Assembly (NCBI GenBank): GCA_964477035.1
Contig: CAYZCW010000016.1
Coordinates: forward strand, 1-46,851
Direction of reading: 5' to 3'
Source: SLSG01 sp964477035
GTDB taxonomy: Bacteria > Bacteroidota > Bacteroidia > Bacteroidales > UBA7960
Length of the DNA: 46,851 nt
Shown here: positions 1 to 7,465 of the stretch, one piece after another
Layout of the letters: each line of letters starts with the position of its first letter
How positions within the stretch are numbered: the first letter of the stretch is position 1
Notes under the pieces: generated by a model
What the model saw: only the letters and a program-made list of their open reading frames with translations
Database searches by the model: none
What the model was told of the DNA's origin: nothing
Translations under genes and position numbers: made by a program

Positions 1-2
1 CA

Positions 3-1352
3 GCCGTTTTTACGGTGCTCTCCTGTTCCTCCCTGCCCATGGACGAACCCGGACCGGATTCCCCATCCGACGAAAACAAACCAGGAAAGGAACTGCTCAT
101 CCCGGAAGGGACCTGGCGGGTGCCCGGGGGCAATGATTTCAGGGACAAGGGCAGCGATTACAGTTTTCACCGGATGGTGGAATCGGACAATGTGGCCATC
201 TTCTGGCACCGGGAATACGGCGACAACCCCGCGGCCCACCCGCAGGAAGGAAAGCGATTCGATGTGCATTTTGCCCTGCAGGAGTGCGAACGCTTTTACA
301 CCCATTATGTGGAGGAGCTGCGGTTCGTGCAGAAAGGCCATTCGCTGACCGACCGCTACAAGCTGGTGGTGTTCGTGTTCGGGGGCGACGAAGGCACGGC
401 CTACGGGGGTGGGGCCGGCGACAAGGTCGGGATGATCTGGACCAACGCCTCGCGCATCAACCGGCCACCCTATGGGGTGCTGGCCCACGAGATGGCGCAC
501 AGCTTCCAGTACCTCTCCCGGCTCGACAATGGAGGCGGACCCGGCGGTCCCCTCATGGAGGTGTCGGCACAATACATGCTGTGGCAGGTGTATCCCGAAT
601 GGATGACTTTCGAGAACTACCACCTGGTCGACTTCATGACGTCCACCCATTATGCCTTCCTGCATCCGAGGAATATGTACAACGCCCCTTATGTGCTGGA
701 ATACTGGTCCCAGCTGCACGGCAGGGAGTTCTTCGGGCGCCTGTTCCGGGAGAGCCTGGAAGGTGAGGACGCGGTGACGACCTACAAACGGATGCACAGC
801 CTCCCGCAGGAGGCATTCAACGACGAGATGTTCGATGCGGCGAGGCGCTTCATCACCTGGGACCTGACGCGGGTGGCGTCCGTGGCCCGCCCCTACGCCA
901 ACCAGCACACGACCCTGCTCAATCGCATGGACGATGACTGGTACCGGATCGACAGCACCCGCTGCCCGCAGAATTACGGCTACAACGGCATCCGGCTGGA
1001 GGTCCCGGAAGCGGGAACCCGCCTGGAACTCCGGTTTCAGGGCATGGCCGGGGCCGAAGGTTACGCAGCCGTGAACACGGACAAGGCCGGCTGGCGTTAC
1101 GGCTTCGTGGCATCGATCGCGGACGGCAGCCGGGTGTACGGGGACATCCACCGGGAGTCCGAAGGCCAGGCCGTCTTCGAAGTGCCGCCGCACACCCGCC
1201 ACCTCTGGCTCGTGGTGAGCGGGGCACCGACGGAACACTGGCCGGTGCCCTCCCGCCGCCGGGATGCCACCTCCGAAGAACAAACCGAAGAAAACTGGCC
1301 CTACCGCTTCCACCTCTCGGGCACCGCACCGGATCCGTCCGTGGTCCGGTAG
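3..1352 (+). CDS. DUF6055-like zinc-peptidase-type surface lipoprotein (5' end cut by window)
   Basis: The reading frame is open to the left edge, and the first codons read AVFTVLSC, the end of a lipoprotein signal peptide with a lipobox cysteine. The true start therefore lies before base 1, and a GTG at 15 is not the start. About 440 residues of mature protein remain. An HEMAH motif (HExxH, about residue 158 counted from base 15), preceded by a Gly-rich segment with FGGDEGTAYGGG, looks like a gluzincin zinc site. The FDVHFALQECERFY and LAHEMAHSFQY signatures match my recollection of the DUF6055 family, whose activity is unknown. The C-terminal third has no recognisable motif and may be a beta-sandwich. 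It is probably anchored in the outer membrane. A peptidase role is inferred only from HExxH. Confidence 0.75.
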   Translation, partial: AVFTVLSCSSLPMDEPGPDSPSDENKPGKELLIPEGTWRVPGGNDFRDKGSDYSFHRMVESDNVAIFWHREYGDNPAAHPQEGKRFDVHFALQECERFYTHYVEELRFVQKGHSLTDRYKLVVFVFGGDEGTAYGGGAGDKVGMIWTNASRINRPPYGVLAHEMAHSFQYLSRLDNGGGPGGPLMEVSAQYMLWQVYPEWMTFENYHLVDFMTSTHYAFLHPRNMYNAPYVLEYWSQLHGREFFGRLFRESLEGEDAVTTYKRMHSLPQEAFNDEMFDAARRFITWDLTRVASVARPYANQHTTLLNRMDDDWYRIDSTRCPQNYGYNGIRLEVPEAGTRLELRFQGMAGAEGYAAVNTDKAGWRYGFVASIADGSRVYGDIHRESEGQAVFEVPPHTRHLWLVVSGAPTEHWPVPSRRRDATSEEQTEENWPYRFHLSGTAPDPSVVR

Positions 1353-1380
1353 GGGTGTCCGCACGGACCTCGCCCTGTGC

Positions 1381-1399
1381 CCGGGCGCCAGGTGCCCGG
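1381..1399 (+). terminator. Possible hairpin terminator after the first gene
   Basis: CCGGGC (1381-1386) and GCCCGG (1394-1399) form a perfect six-pair stem 28 bases after the stop codon. There is no T-run directly after it, so rho-independent termination is uncertain. Confidence 0.3.
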
Positions 1400-1476
1400 T
1401 AGACTGGAGGCGTCCAATCAGGCCTTCTCCTGGATGGGTATGCCCGGCATGCGGCCAAAAAAAAAGGACCCGACAC

Positions 1477-1506
1477 TTGAACCTACGCGGGATTTCGATA
1501 TATTTG
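1477..1506 (+). promoter_or_regulatory. Bacteroidota housekeeping promoter, perfect consensus
   Basis: TTG at 1477-1479 is followed after exactly 19 bases by TATATTTG at 1499-1506. This matches the Bacteroidota sigma-ABfr consensus (TTG at -33, TAnnTTTG at -7) without mismatch. Transcription would start near 1512-1514, about 20 bases before the ATG at 1532, so it drives whatever gene begins there and probably the genes after the gap. Confidence 0.8.
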
Positions 1507-1531
1507 ACGAAAGACCAATCCGACAATCCCC

Positions 1532-1569
1532 ATGAAAAAAGACAAAGAGTCCATCCCCGTTCAGGTCTA
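1532..1569 (+). CDS. 5' fragment of an unidentified gene running into the assembly gap
   Basis: An ATG at 1532, just downstream of a perfect promoter, begins MKKDKESIPVQV and then enters the run of N. Twelve codons are too few to identify the product. It is in a different frame from the acyltransferase after the gap, but the gap length is a placeholder, so frame says nothing. It may be a separate small gene or an upstream part of the next one. I favour separate, because the next protein has a plausible complete N-terminus of its own. Confidence 0.45.
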
Positions 1570-1669
1570 NNNNNNNNNNNNNNNNNNNNNNNNNNNNNNN
1601 NNNNNNNNNNNNNNNNNNNNNNNNNNNNNNNNNNNNNNNNNNNNNNNNNNNNNNNNNNNNNNNNNNNNN
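1570..1669. other. Assembly gap (100 N)
   Basis: Exactly 100 N, the usual placeholder for a scaffold gap of unknown size. It interrupts the region between the promoter-proximal start at 1532 and the acyltransferase gene, so coding sequence may be missing. Confidence 0.99.
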
Positions 1670-1706
1670 ACACCCGCCGGAAAACAGACTGCCCCATCCG
1701 ATCCTG

Positions 1707-2504
1707 ATGCATACGGTCCATACATTTCCGTCCAGCAGGCAGTCCACATTCGATGTGGGCCATTTCTCCGCAAGGAAGCACCACATGAAGGCGCTTCTCG
1801 AACTGGACGTTACCCGGGCCCGAAGGCAGCTTCGCTCCTACCGGAGGATGCGCGGGGAGAACATCTCCTTCTTTGCCTGGGTGATCAAGTGCCTTGCCAC
1901 GGCCATAGAAGAGAACAAGCAGGTACATGGCATCCGCAAGGGGAAAAGCAGGCTGGTGGTGTTCGACGAGGTGGATGTTTCGGTGGTCATAGAAAAGCTG
2001 GTCCAGGGAGAGAAGGTCCCATTGCCCCTGGTCATCCGCAAGGCGAATAAAAAAAGCCTGGCGGCCATTCAGGGGGAAATAAACGAAGCCAGGGCCCGGC
2101 CGGTGGACAATGAGCAAGGCTACATCCTGGGCGAAAACCGATTCAAGCGCTTCATGAAGCTGTACGTCGGCCTGCCCCGGTTTCTCCGGCTGGCCATCTG
2201 GCGGCTCCTCCTGAAACAGCCTTTTACCGTCAAAAACATGTCGGGAACCGCGGTGATCACCTCCCTTGGAATGATGGGCAGCTTCAAAGGCTGGGCGATT
2301 CCCTCAGGCATTCTGCCGGTGTCGGTGATCCTCGGTTCGGTCGTCAAAAAGCCCTGGGTGGTGGAAGACCGGGTTGAAATCCGGGAAATCCTGTATCTGT
2401 CCCTCGCCCTGGACCATGATGTGGTGGACGGCGCACCGGCCGCCCGGTTTGTTTCCCGGTTTGGTGAGCTCATTGAAAACGCCGTATTCATCACGACCCC
2501 ATGA
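1707..2504 (+). CDS. Stand-alone 2-oxoacid dehydrogenase acyltransferase (E2) catalytic-domain protein
   Basis: The 265-residue protein is a single chloramphenicol-acetyltransferase-like E2 catalytic domain. It has an N-terminal strand region (TFPSSRQSTFDVGHF), a domain core with ENISFFAWVIKCLATAIEEN, and near the C-terminus LDHDVVDGAPAARF. The last carries the family HxxxDG motif (canonically DHRxxDG) with the catalytic His and Asp. No lipoyl domain or E3-binding domain is present in the visible sequence, and no E1 or E3 gene is nearby, so it is unlikely to be part of a normal dehydrogenase complex. It may transfer an acyl group from CoA or another thioester to an unknown acceptor. The frame stays open back to the gap, so the ATG at 1707 is chosen because it puts the conserved first strand near the N-terminus. 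The stop overlaps the next start (ATGA). Confidence 0.8.
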   Translation: MHTVHTFPSSRQSTFDVGHFSARKHHMKALLELDVTRARRQLRSYRRMRGENISFFAWVIKCLATAIEENKQVHGIRKGKSRLVVFDEVDVSVVIEKLVQGEKVPLPLVIRKANKKSLAAIQGEINEARARPVDNEQGYILGENRFKRFMKLYVGLPRFLRLAIWRLLLKQPFTVKNMSGTAVITSLGMMGSFKGWAIPSGILPVSVILGSVVKKPWVVEDRVEIREILYLSLALDHDVVDGAPAARFVSRFGELIENAVFITTP

Positions 2505-3802
2505 GAAAATTACCCCTTGCCTGTGGATTGCTGGCCCTTCTGATGCTGTCATTCCCGTCACTGCCCTGCTTGCAGGCACAAACAACCCCCACAACGGATC
2601 CGGGAAAGCGAACGAGCGCCGTCCGCTTGTTCATCGATTGCCAGGCCGGTTGCGACAGAGACTACATCCGGGAGGAGATTCCTTATGTCAATTATGTCCG
2701 GGATGTTCATGAGGCACAACTGTATTTGTTGATTACACGGCAATCCACCGGTAGCGGTGGCAGGCGTTACACCTTGTTCTATGCCGGCCAGCAGGAATTC
2801 GCCGGGATGAAAGACACCCTGTCCTATTCCTCCGGCCCGGACGACACCCAGGATGTCGTGAGAGAGGGACTGACAAGCACCATGGCACTCGGCCTGATGC
2901 GGTATGTTGCGAAAACCCCGCTCAGCAGCAATATACAGATTGGCTACCGGGGCGAAAGGCAGGAAGAGGCAGGGCAGGTGGCCGACAACTGGAACCACTG
3001 GGTGTTTCAGATCGAGATTCAGCCCGGGCTGAGTATTGAACAACGTAATAAGGAGTTTTCGTGGGACCTCGAAATAGATATCGACCGGGTCACCAATGAA
3101 TGGAAAATAGAAAATGAACTGGAGTTTGACCACGAAAAGGAAATTTTTCTCCGGGAAGAATTCGATGAGGAAGCGGAAACAATCACGGAAACGAGGACCG
3201 AGGCCGTGACCAGGTCCTGGCTGATCGATAACAAAACAGTAAAAAGCCTTACAGAACACTGGTCGGCAGGCATCATGGCAGAGATCAGTTCTTCCTCATA
3301 CAGGAACCTGGATTTGCGGGCATCCCTGAAGCCGGCGGTTGAGTATAATATATTCCCTTATTCACAGTATAACCGCAGGGCTTTTTATATCCGCTACGGC
3401 CTGGGGTATGTTTACCAGAACTATTCAGACACCACGATTTATAACAAACTGGAAGAAAGTCTGTTCGAACAGTCGCTCGATATCAACCTGCAGGTAAGGC
3501 AGCGATGGGGCTCTTCAGAGATATCCCTGGTCGCCTCCAGCTTTCTGCATGACTTTCATAAGAATTATGTCGGGCTCAGAGGCAATTTGAATTTGCGCCT
3601 CTTCAGGGGGTTCTCCCTGAGCCTGTTTGGCAACCTGGCCTTCATCCACAACCAGATCGAGCTGCCGAAAGGCAGCCGGACCGCAGAAGAGGTGTACCTG
3701 AGGCTGCGGGAACTGGAAACCAACTACCGCTTTCAGTTCGGGGTGGGCCTGACCTACACATTCGGATCCATTTTCAGCAACATTGTGAACCCCAGATTCT
3801 GA
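2501..3802 (+). CDS. Outer-membrane beta-barrel protein with a Cys-x3-Cys N-domain, unrecognised family
   Basis: The 433-residue protein has a clear signal peptide (residues 1-27, ending LQAQ). An N-terminal domain of about 110 residues follows, with IDCQAGCDRDYIREEIPYVNYVRD and LLITRQSTGSGGRRYTLFY; its two cysteines could form a disulfide. The C-terminal 280 residues are rich in alternating aromatic strands (YIRYGLGYVYQNY, FRGFSLSLFGNLAF) and end in PRF, as expected for an outer-membrane barrel. An acidic segment (EEFDEEAETITETRTEAV) lies between strands. I have seen similar N-domains in other Bacteroidota and Gemmatimonadota proteins, but know of no function. Its ATG overlaps the TGA of the acyltransferase gene by 4 bases, so the two are translationally coupled. 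Confidence 0.8.
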   Translation: MRKLPLACGLLALLMLSFPSLPCLQAQTTPTTDPGKRTSAVRLFIDCQAGCDRDYIREEIPYVNYVRDVHEAQLYLLITRQSTGSGGRRYTLFYAGQQEFAGMKDTLSYSSGPDDTQDVVREGLTSTMALGLMRYVAKTPLSSNIQIGYRGERQEEAGQVADNWNHWVFQIEIQPGLSIEQRNKEFSWDLEIDIDRVTNEWKIENELEFDHEKEIFLREEFDEEAETITETRTEAVTRSWLIDNKTVKSLTEHWSAGIMAEISSSSYRNLDLRASLKPAVEYNIFPYSQYNRRAFYIRYGLGYVYQNYSDTTIYNKLEESLFEQSLDINLQVRQRWGSSEISLVASSFLHDFHKNYVGLRGNLNLRLFRGFSLSLFGNLAFIHNQIELPKGSRTAEEVYLRLRELETNYRFQFGVGLTYTFGSIFSNIVNPRF

Positions 3803-3809
3803 CCACAAG

Positions 3810-4754
3810 ATGCCCATCGCCTTCCTCCTGCTCGTTATTGGCATGCTCCTGCTCATCAAAGGAGCCGGCTGGCTCGTGGATGGTGCGTCGGCAGTGGCCA
3901 GGCATTACAGGATCCCGGACCTCACCATCGGACTCACCATCGTGGCATTCGGGACATCGGCCCCCGAACTGGTCGTCAACGCGGTGGCCGCCTGGCAGGG
4001 CCATCAGGACATCGTTTTCGGGAACATCATCGGAAGCAACAACTTCAACCTGTTCATCATCCTGGGCGTGGCCGGGGTGATTGCCCCCCTGACGGTGCAA
4101 TCGGGCACGGTTTGGCGGGAAATCCCGCTCTCGCTGGGGGCTGCCGTTATCCTGTTTCTATTGGTCAATGATGCGCTCTGGGGTGGCACGGGCACGCTGT
4201 CAAGAATGGATGGAATCCTCCTGCTGGCGCTGTTCGCGGCATTCCTGTTATACGTAGCAAGGCAACTGCGCCCGCAACCCGGCCGGACCGAACCGGCAGG
4301 AAGCCATACGTTGCCTCTAAAGAGCTGGGGGCTGATTGTCATCGGCCTGGCCGGACTGATCGCGGGGGGAAGGATGGTGGTGACCCATGCCGTGCAAATT
4401 GCCTCCCTCCTGGGTGTGAGCGAGAGGATCATCGGACTGACCATCGTGGCGGCAGGGACCTCCATGCCGGAACTGGCCACCTCCGTGGTCGCCGCCATCA
4501 AAAAGAACAACGACATCGCGGTGGGCAACATCATCGGATCAAACCTCTTCAATATTTTGTTTATCCTGGGGACAAGCTCGCTCATCCGGCCGGTGCCCTA
4601 CGACAAGGCATTCAATACCGGCCTGTACGTGATGGCCGCCGGGACGGTCCTGCTCTTTCTGGCCATGTTTACCGGGCAGAAGAAAAAACTGGAACGATGG
4701 GAAGCGGGAATGCTTTTGTTGTGCTATATTGCATACCTGTTGTTTTCGTTATAA
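3810..4754 (+). CDS. yrbG: Calcium/sodium antiporter, CaCA family
   Basis: The 314-residue integral membrane protein is built of two inverted repeats, as in all CaCA exchangers. Each repeat carries the ion-binding alpha signature: GTSAPELVVNAVAAWQG (about residues 51-67) and GTSMPELATSVVAAIKK (about 215-231). Each is followed by GNIIGSN-NFNLFIILG or GNIIGSN-LFNILFILG. About ten transmembrane helices are evident. It should exchange cytoplasmic Ca2+ for external Na+ (or H+) at the inner membrane. Length and motifs fit the bacterial YrbG type. It starts 7 bases after the preceding stop and is probably cotranscribed. Confidence 0.93.
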   Translation: MPIAFLLLVIGMLLLIKGAGWLVDGASAVARHYRIPDLTIGLTIVAFGTSAPELVVNAVAAWQGHQDIVFGNIIGSNNFNLFIILGVAGVIAPLTVQSGTVWREIPLSLGAAVILFLLVNDALWGGTGTLSRMDGILLLALFAAFLLYVARQLRPQPGRTEPAGSHTLPLKSWGLIVIGLAGLIAGGRMVVTHAVQIASLLGVSERIIGLTIVAAGTSMPELATSVVAAIKKNNDIAVGNIIGSNLFNILFILGTSSLIRPVPYDKAFNTGLYVMAAGTVLLFLAMFTGQKKKLERWEAGMLLLCYIAYLLFSL

Positions 4755-4768
4755 ATACCCTATATAAA

Positions 4769-4795
4769 AAACCGGCATTCCTCCGGGCGGTTTTA
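4769..4795 (+). terminator. Hairpin between antiporter and TPR gene
   Basis: AAAACCG at 4769-4775 pairs perfectly with CGGTTTT at 4789-4795 around a 13-base loop, 14 bases after the antiporter stop codon. The descending arm ends in four T, so weak rho-independent termination on the plus strand is possible. Confidence 0.4.
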
Positions 4796-4827
4796 GCAGG
4801 CCGCATTTCTTTTTAACACATCCTTCC

Positions 4828-5640
4828 ATGAAACAAGCCGTCTTGATTCTCATTGTTTGCTTATCGGGGTTGCTGCCTGTGGTCCAAGGGCAGGAAACAG
4901 CCACCACACAGGCTGCATCCGGGAAGGAGCCCCCGGCTTTTCTCCTGGGCGAATGGGTCCGCATGGGCCACTCCGGTCCGGTCGGGCTGAGGTTTTCCGA
5001 TGACGGACAGGCCCGTGTGGACCTGGGCATGGACGGCGTATTCGAGGTGGTGTCGGGCTATCATACCGACGGCACCACCATCCGGTTTAACGACCTGGAG
5101 GGACTTGAGTGTCCGGGAATGGGAGTGTATCACATGCACCAGGGCGAGTTCTACCTGGCACTGGACCTGGTCCGCGACGATTGTGCGGGACGGATACAAA
5201 CGACCATGGGGTACTGGATCCGGCCCGGCTTCCGGGAATACCTGCCCTTGCTGAATGAACGGATCGCCCGGGACTCCTGCCCGGAGGACATCCTTGGCAG
5301 GGGCCGGATCTTCCTGGCTCTGGGCGAATCTGAAAGGGCGAGGGCCGACCTGGACATTTACCTGTCCATGGATGGCACGAACGCCCGGGCCTTGCTAAAC
5401 AGGGCAGCCACCCGGTTTCCGGGCGACCTGGAAGGCGCTGTGGGGGATTGCTCCCGGGTCATTGAGCTGGAACCGGAGAACAAAAATGCCTGGTTCTTGC
5501 GTGGGCTGGCTCTGTACGAACTGGGCCGGCAGGAAGAAGGCTGCAGGGATTTCAGCCGGGCCATTGACCTGGGGTTTTCCATCCTCAAAGAGGCAGAATA
5601 TGAAAAATGCCGCACCTATTGGCATGACAATCATCAATAA
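4828..5640 (+). CDS. Secreted TPR-repeat protein
   Basis: The 270-residue protein starts with a signal peptide (MKQAVLILIVCLSGLLPVVQG, cleavage before QE). A beta-rich N-domain of about 110 residues follows (LLGEWVRMGHSGPVGLRFSDDGQARVDL), resembling small lipocalin-like 'how much is produced' domains but not assignable. Residues 150-265 form tetratricopeptide repeats: ILGRGRIFLALGESERARADLDIYL, then ALLNRAATRFPGDLEGAVGDCSRVIELEP, then NAWFLRGLALYELGRQEEGCRDFSRAIDLG. Such proteins usually mediate protein contacts in the periplasm. It is followed two bases later by a serine hydrolase gene, suggesting joint expression. No specific function can be given. Confidence 0.8.
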   Translation: MKQAVLILIVCLSGLLPVVQGQETATTQAASGKEPPAFLLGEWVRMGHSGPVGLRFSDDGQARVDLGMDGVFEVVSGYHTDGTTIRFNDLEGLECPGMGVYHMHQGEFYLALDLVRDDCAGRIQTTMGYWIRPGFREYLPLLNERIARDSCPEDILGRGRIFLALGESERARADLDIYLSMDGTNARALLNRAATRFPGDLEGAVGDCSRVIELEPENKNAWFLRGLALYELGRQEEGCRDFSRAIDLGFSILKEAEYEKCRTYWHDNHQ

Positions 5641-5642
5641 AT

Positions 5643-6701
5643 ATGGTGGATAAAGGTTTTTTAAAGGCCGAACTCACGAAGATGGCCGCCCGAAAAAAGA
5701 TATTCCGTGCCGTCCTCTGCGTGGAAACCGGGGACGGGAGCTTTTCGTGGACCGGGGCGGCCGGCGGCATGCAGGAGGACAGCAGGTATTTCATCGCCAG
5801 CGTCACCAAGCTTTACATGACGGCGGTGCTTCTGCGCCTTGCCGGGGAAGGGCGGATCCGCCCCGAAGACAGGATCGGGGATTACCTGCCCGCCTCCCTG
5901 TGCGAAGGGCTGCATGTGCTGAAGGGAACGGACCATTCCGGGGAGATCACCGTGACCCACCTGATGTCCAACACCTCTGGCCTGCCCGACTACTTCTTCC
6001 ACAAACAAGCCGGCGGAAGAACGGCCGCCGATGAGCTGATGGAAGGGCGGGACGAGCCCTGGCCGCTGGAGCGAACCATCAAACTGGTGAAAAACCTCCG
6101 CCCCAGGTTCAGGCCGGGCGCCAAAGGCAGGGCGGCCTATTCGGACACGAACTACCAGCTTCTTGGCCGCATCATCGAAACCGTGACCGGCAAGCCCGTG
6201 GGCGAGGTGTTCAGGGAGTACCTGTTCGAGGAGCTGGGGCTGAAGGACACATACGCTTACAGCGACCCCCGGGACGACTCGCCCGTGCCGTACCATTACC
6301 GCGACAGGCAGGTGTGGCTGCCAAGATACATGACCTCCGTCACCCCGGAAGGCGGGATCGTGTCCACGGCCGCTGAAGTCATGGTCTTTCTGAAGGCCTT
6401 CTTTAACGGCCGTTTTTTTCCAAAGGAGAAAATCGGCGAACTCAAAAAATGGAACCTGCTCCTGCCGCCCCCGGGCATGTTCTATTTCGGCGTCGGACTG
6501 GAAAAACTGTTTACGCCGAGGATCCTCAACCCCTTCAAACCCATCCGGGAGGTTCTGGGGTTCTGGGGCCAGACGGGATCGTTTGCATTTCACCACCCGG
6601 AAACGGACCTGTACTTCTGCGGGACCACCAACCAGATCGACGGGACGGGTCACCGGGCCGCCGGCTCGGCCATGATCAGGATCATCAAATCCGTTTTGTA
6701 A
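5643..6701 (+). CDS. Serine hydrolase of the beta-lactamase/S12 family
   Basis: The 352-residue protein has the class C beta-lactamase/DD-peptidase fold signatures: SVTK (SxxK, nucleophile Ser53 and Lys56), YSDTNY (about 166-171, the Tyr of the YxN motif, here YSD), and WGQTGSFAF near residue 308 in the place of the KTG/HxG motif. No signal peptide is seen from the ATG at 5643, two bases after the upstream stop, so it may act in the cytoplasm. Most family members of this size are esterases, D-aminopeptidases or of unknown substrate, so beta-lactam hydrolysis should not be assumed. Linked to the TPR gene upstream and a GNAT 22 bases downstream. Confidence 0.85.
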   Translation: MVDKGFLKAELTKMAARKKIFRAVLCVETGDGSFSWTGAAGGMQEDSRYFIASVTKLYMTAVLLRLAGEGRIRPEDRIGDYLPASLCEGLHVLKGTDHSGEITVTHLMSNTSGLPDYFFHKQAGGRTAADELMEGRDEPWPLERTIKLVKNLRPRFRPGAKGRAAYSDTNYQLLGRIIETVTGKPVGEVFREYLFEELGLKDTYAYSDPRDDSPVPYHYRDRQVWLPRYMTSVTPEGGIVSTAAEVMVFLKAFFNGRFFPKEKIGELKKWNLLLPPPGMFYFGVGLEKLFTPRILNPFKPIREVLGFWGQTGSFAFHHPETDLYFCGTTNQIDGTGHRAAGSAMIRIIKSVL

Positions 6702-6723
6702 GCTGTCCGACGCTAAAATAATT

Positions 6724-7329
6724 ATGGCAACACCAGAGAATGCTTCGCAAGGGCCGGAGAACCAACTTCGTTTCCAGCCGCTGACCCCCGGCAACTGGCC
6801 GGCATTTGAACGGCTTTTCGGAGAGCGGGGGGCTTGCGCCAACTGCTGGTGCATGTACTACAGGCTCCCCCGCAAGGAGTTTGAAGCAGGAAAATCCGGC
6901 CATGGAAACAAAGAAGCCATGCGCGCGCTGGTGGCGGCGGGCAGGCCGGCGGGCATCCTTGCCTTTCAAGGGAACCAGGCCATTGCATGGTGCGCCTTTG
7001 CCCCCCGCAAGGACTTTGTCCGGCTCGCCAACTCCAGGATCCACAAGCCCATCGACGAGCTGCCCGTCTGGTCCATTCCCTGCCTGTTTGTCGATAAAAG
7101 ATTCCGGCGCAGGGGACTGGCCGTACAGCTTCTCAGGGGCGTCATCCAATATGCTGCAGAACACGGCATCGACACCCTCGAAGCCTACCCCGTGATCCCG
7201 TCCGGGGACGGCCTGCCGGATGCCTTCGCCTGGATGGGACCCTACGCTTCCTTTGAGAAGGCCGGATTCATTGTGGTGGACAGCACCTCCAAAAACCGGC
7301 CGATGGTCCGCTACCGTATGAAAAAATAA
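6724..7329 (+). CDS. GNAT family N-acetyltransferase
   Basis: The 201-residue protein has the GNAT acetyl-CoA loop: VWSIPCLFVDKRFRRRGLAVQLLRG (beta4, then the R/Q-x-x-G-x-A pyrophosphate-binding turn RRRGLA). The N-terminal GACANCWCMYYR cysteine-rich segment marks a GNAT subgroup frequently seen beside resistance or stress genes. The C-terminal FEKAGFIVVDS is the usual beta6-beta7 region. The substrate is unknown. The start ATG is 22 bases after the hydrolase stop and has no strong Shine-Dalgarno sequence. It is the last gene before a 136-base intergenic region that contains the promoter of the signalling cluster. Confidence 0.88.
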   Translation: MATPENASQGPENQLRFQPLTPGNWPAFERLFGERGACANCWCMYYRLPRKEFEAGKSGHGNKEAMRALVAAGRPAGILAFQGNQAIAWCAFAPRKDFVRLANSRIHKPIDELPVWSIPCLFVDKRFRRRGLAVQLLRGVIQYAAEHGIDTLEAYPVIPSGDGLPDAFAWMGPYASFEKAGFIVVDSTSKNRPMVRYRMKK

Positions 7330-7437
7330 TGGTTGCCCAAAACGAAACGCCGGGGCCAGGGGAGCAGCTTGCCACGCAAAGGGCTCCCGGGCTGAGAGAA
7401 AAAAGCATTCAGAAATACGTAAAACAACTTATTTTAG

Positions 7438-7445
7438 TACATTTG
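7438..7445 (+). promoter_or_regulatory. Candidate -7 element upstream of the signalling cluster
   Basis: TACATTTG matches the Bacteroidota TAnnTTTG -7 element exactly and would place the start of transcription near 7451, about 15 bases before the ATG at 7466. The expected TTG 19 bases upstream is not present (TAC at 7416-7418), so this may be an activator-dependent promoter or a chance match. Confidence 0.45.
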
Positions 7446-7465
7446 GCCTTATTAGCGAAAATGAC

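Noticed and set aside
5643..6701. True class C beta-lactamase
   Set aside because: There is no signal peptide, and the third motif is WGQTG rather than KTG. The sequence fits the wider S12 hydrolase family.
5661..6854. Long minus-strand frame across the serine hydrolase and GNAT, and similar long antisense frames at 22892-25207, 14896-16302 and 36313-39339
   Set aside because: These are shadows of GC-rich genes: their translations are rich in Arg, Pro, Gly and His with no domain pattern, and real genes with motifs lie opposite.
7386..7412. GGCTGAGAG sequence before the NMT1/THI5-like gene, resembling part of a TPP riboswitch
   Set aside because: The other conserved parts (the ACCTGAT and GCGxAGGGAA segments) are absent, and the region has only 136 bases. 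The adjacent GGGAGC/GCTCCC stem (7360-7365, 7383-7388) has no T-run and is not a clear terminator.
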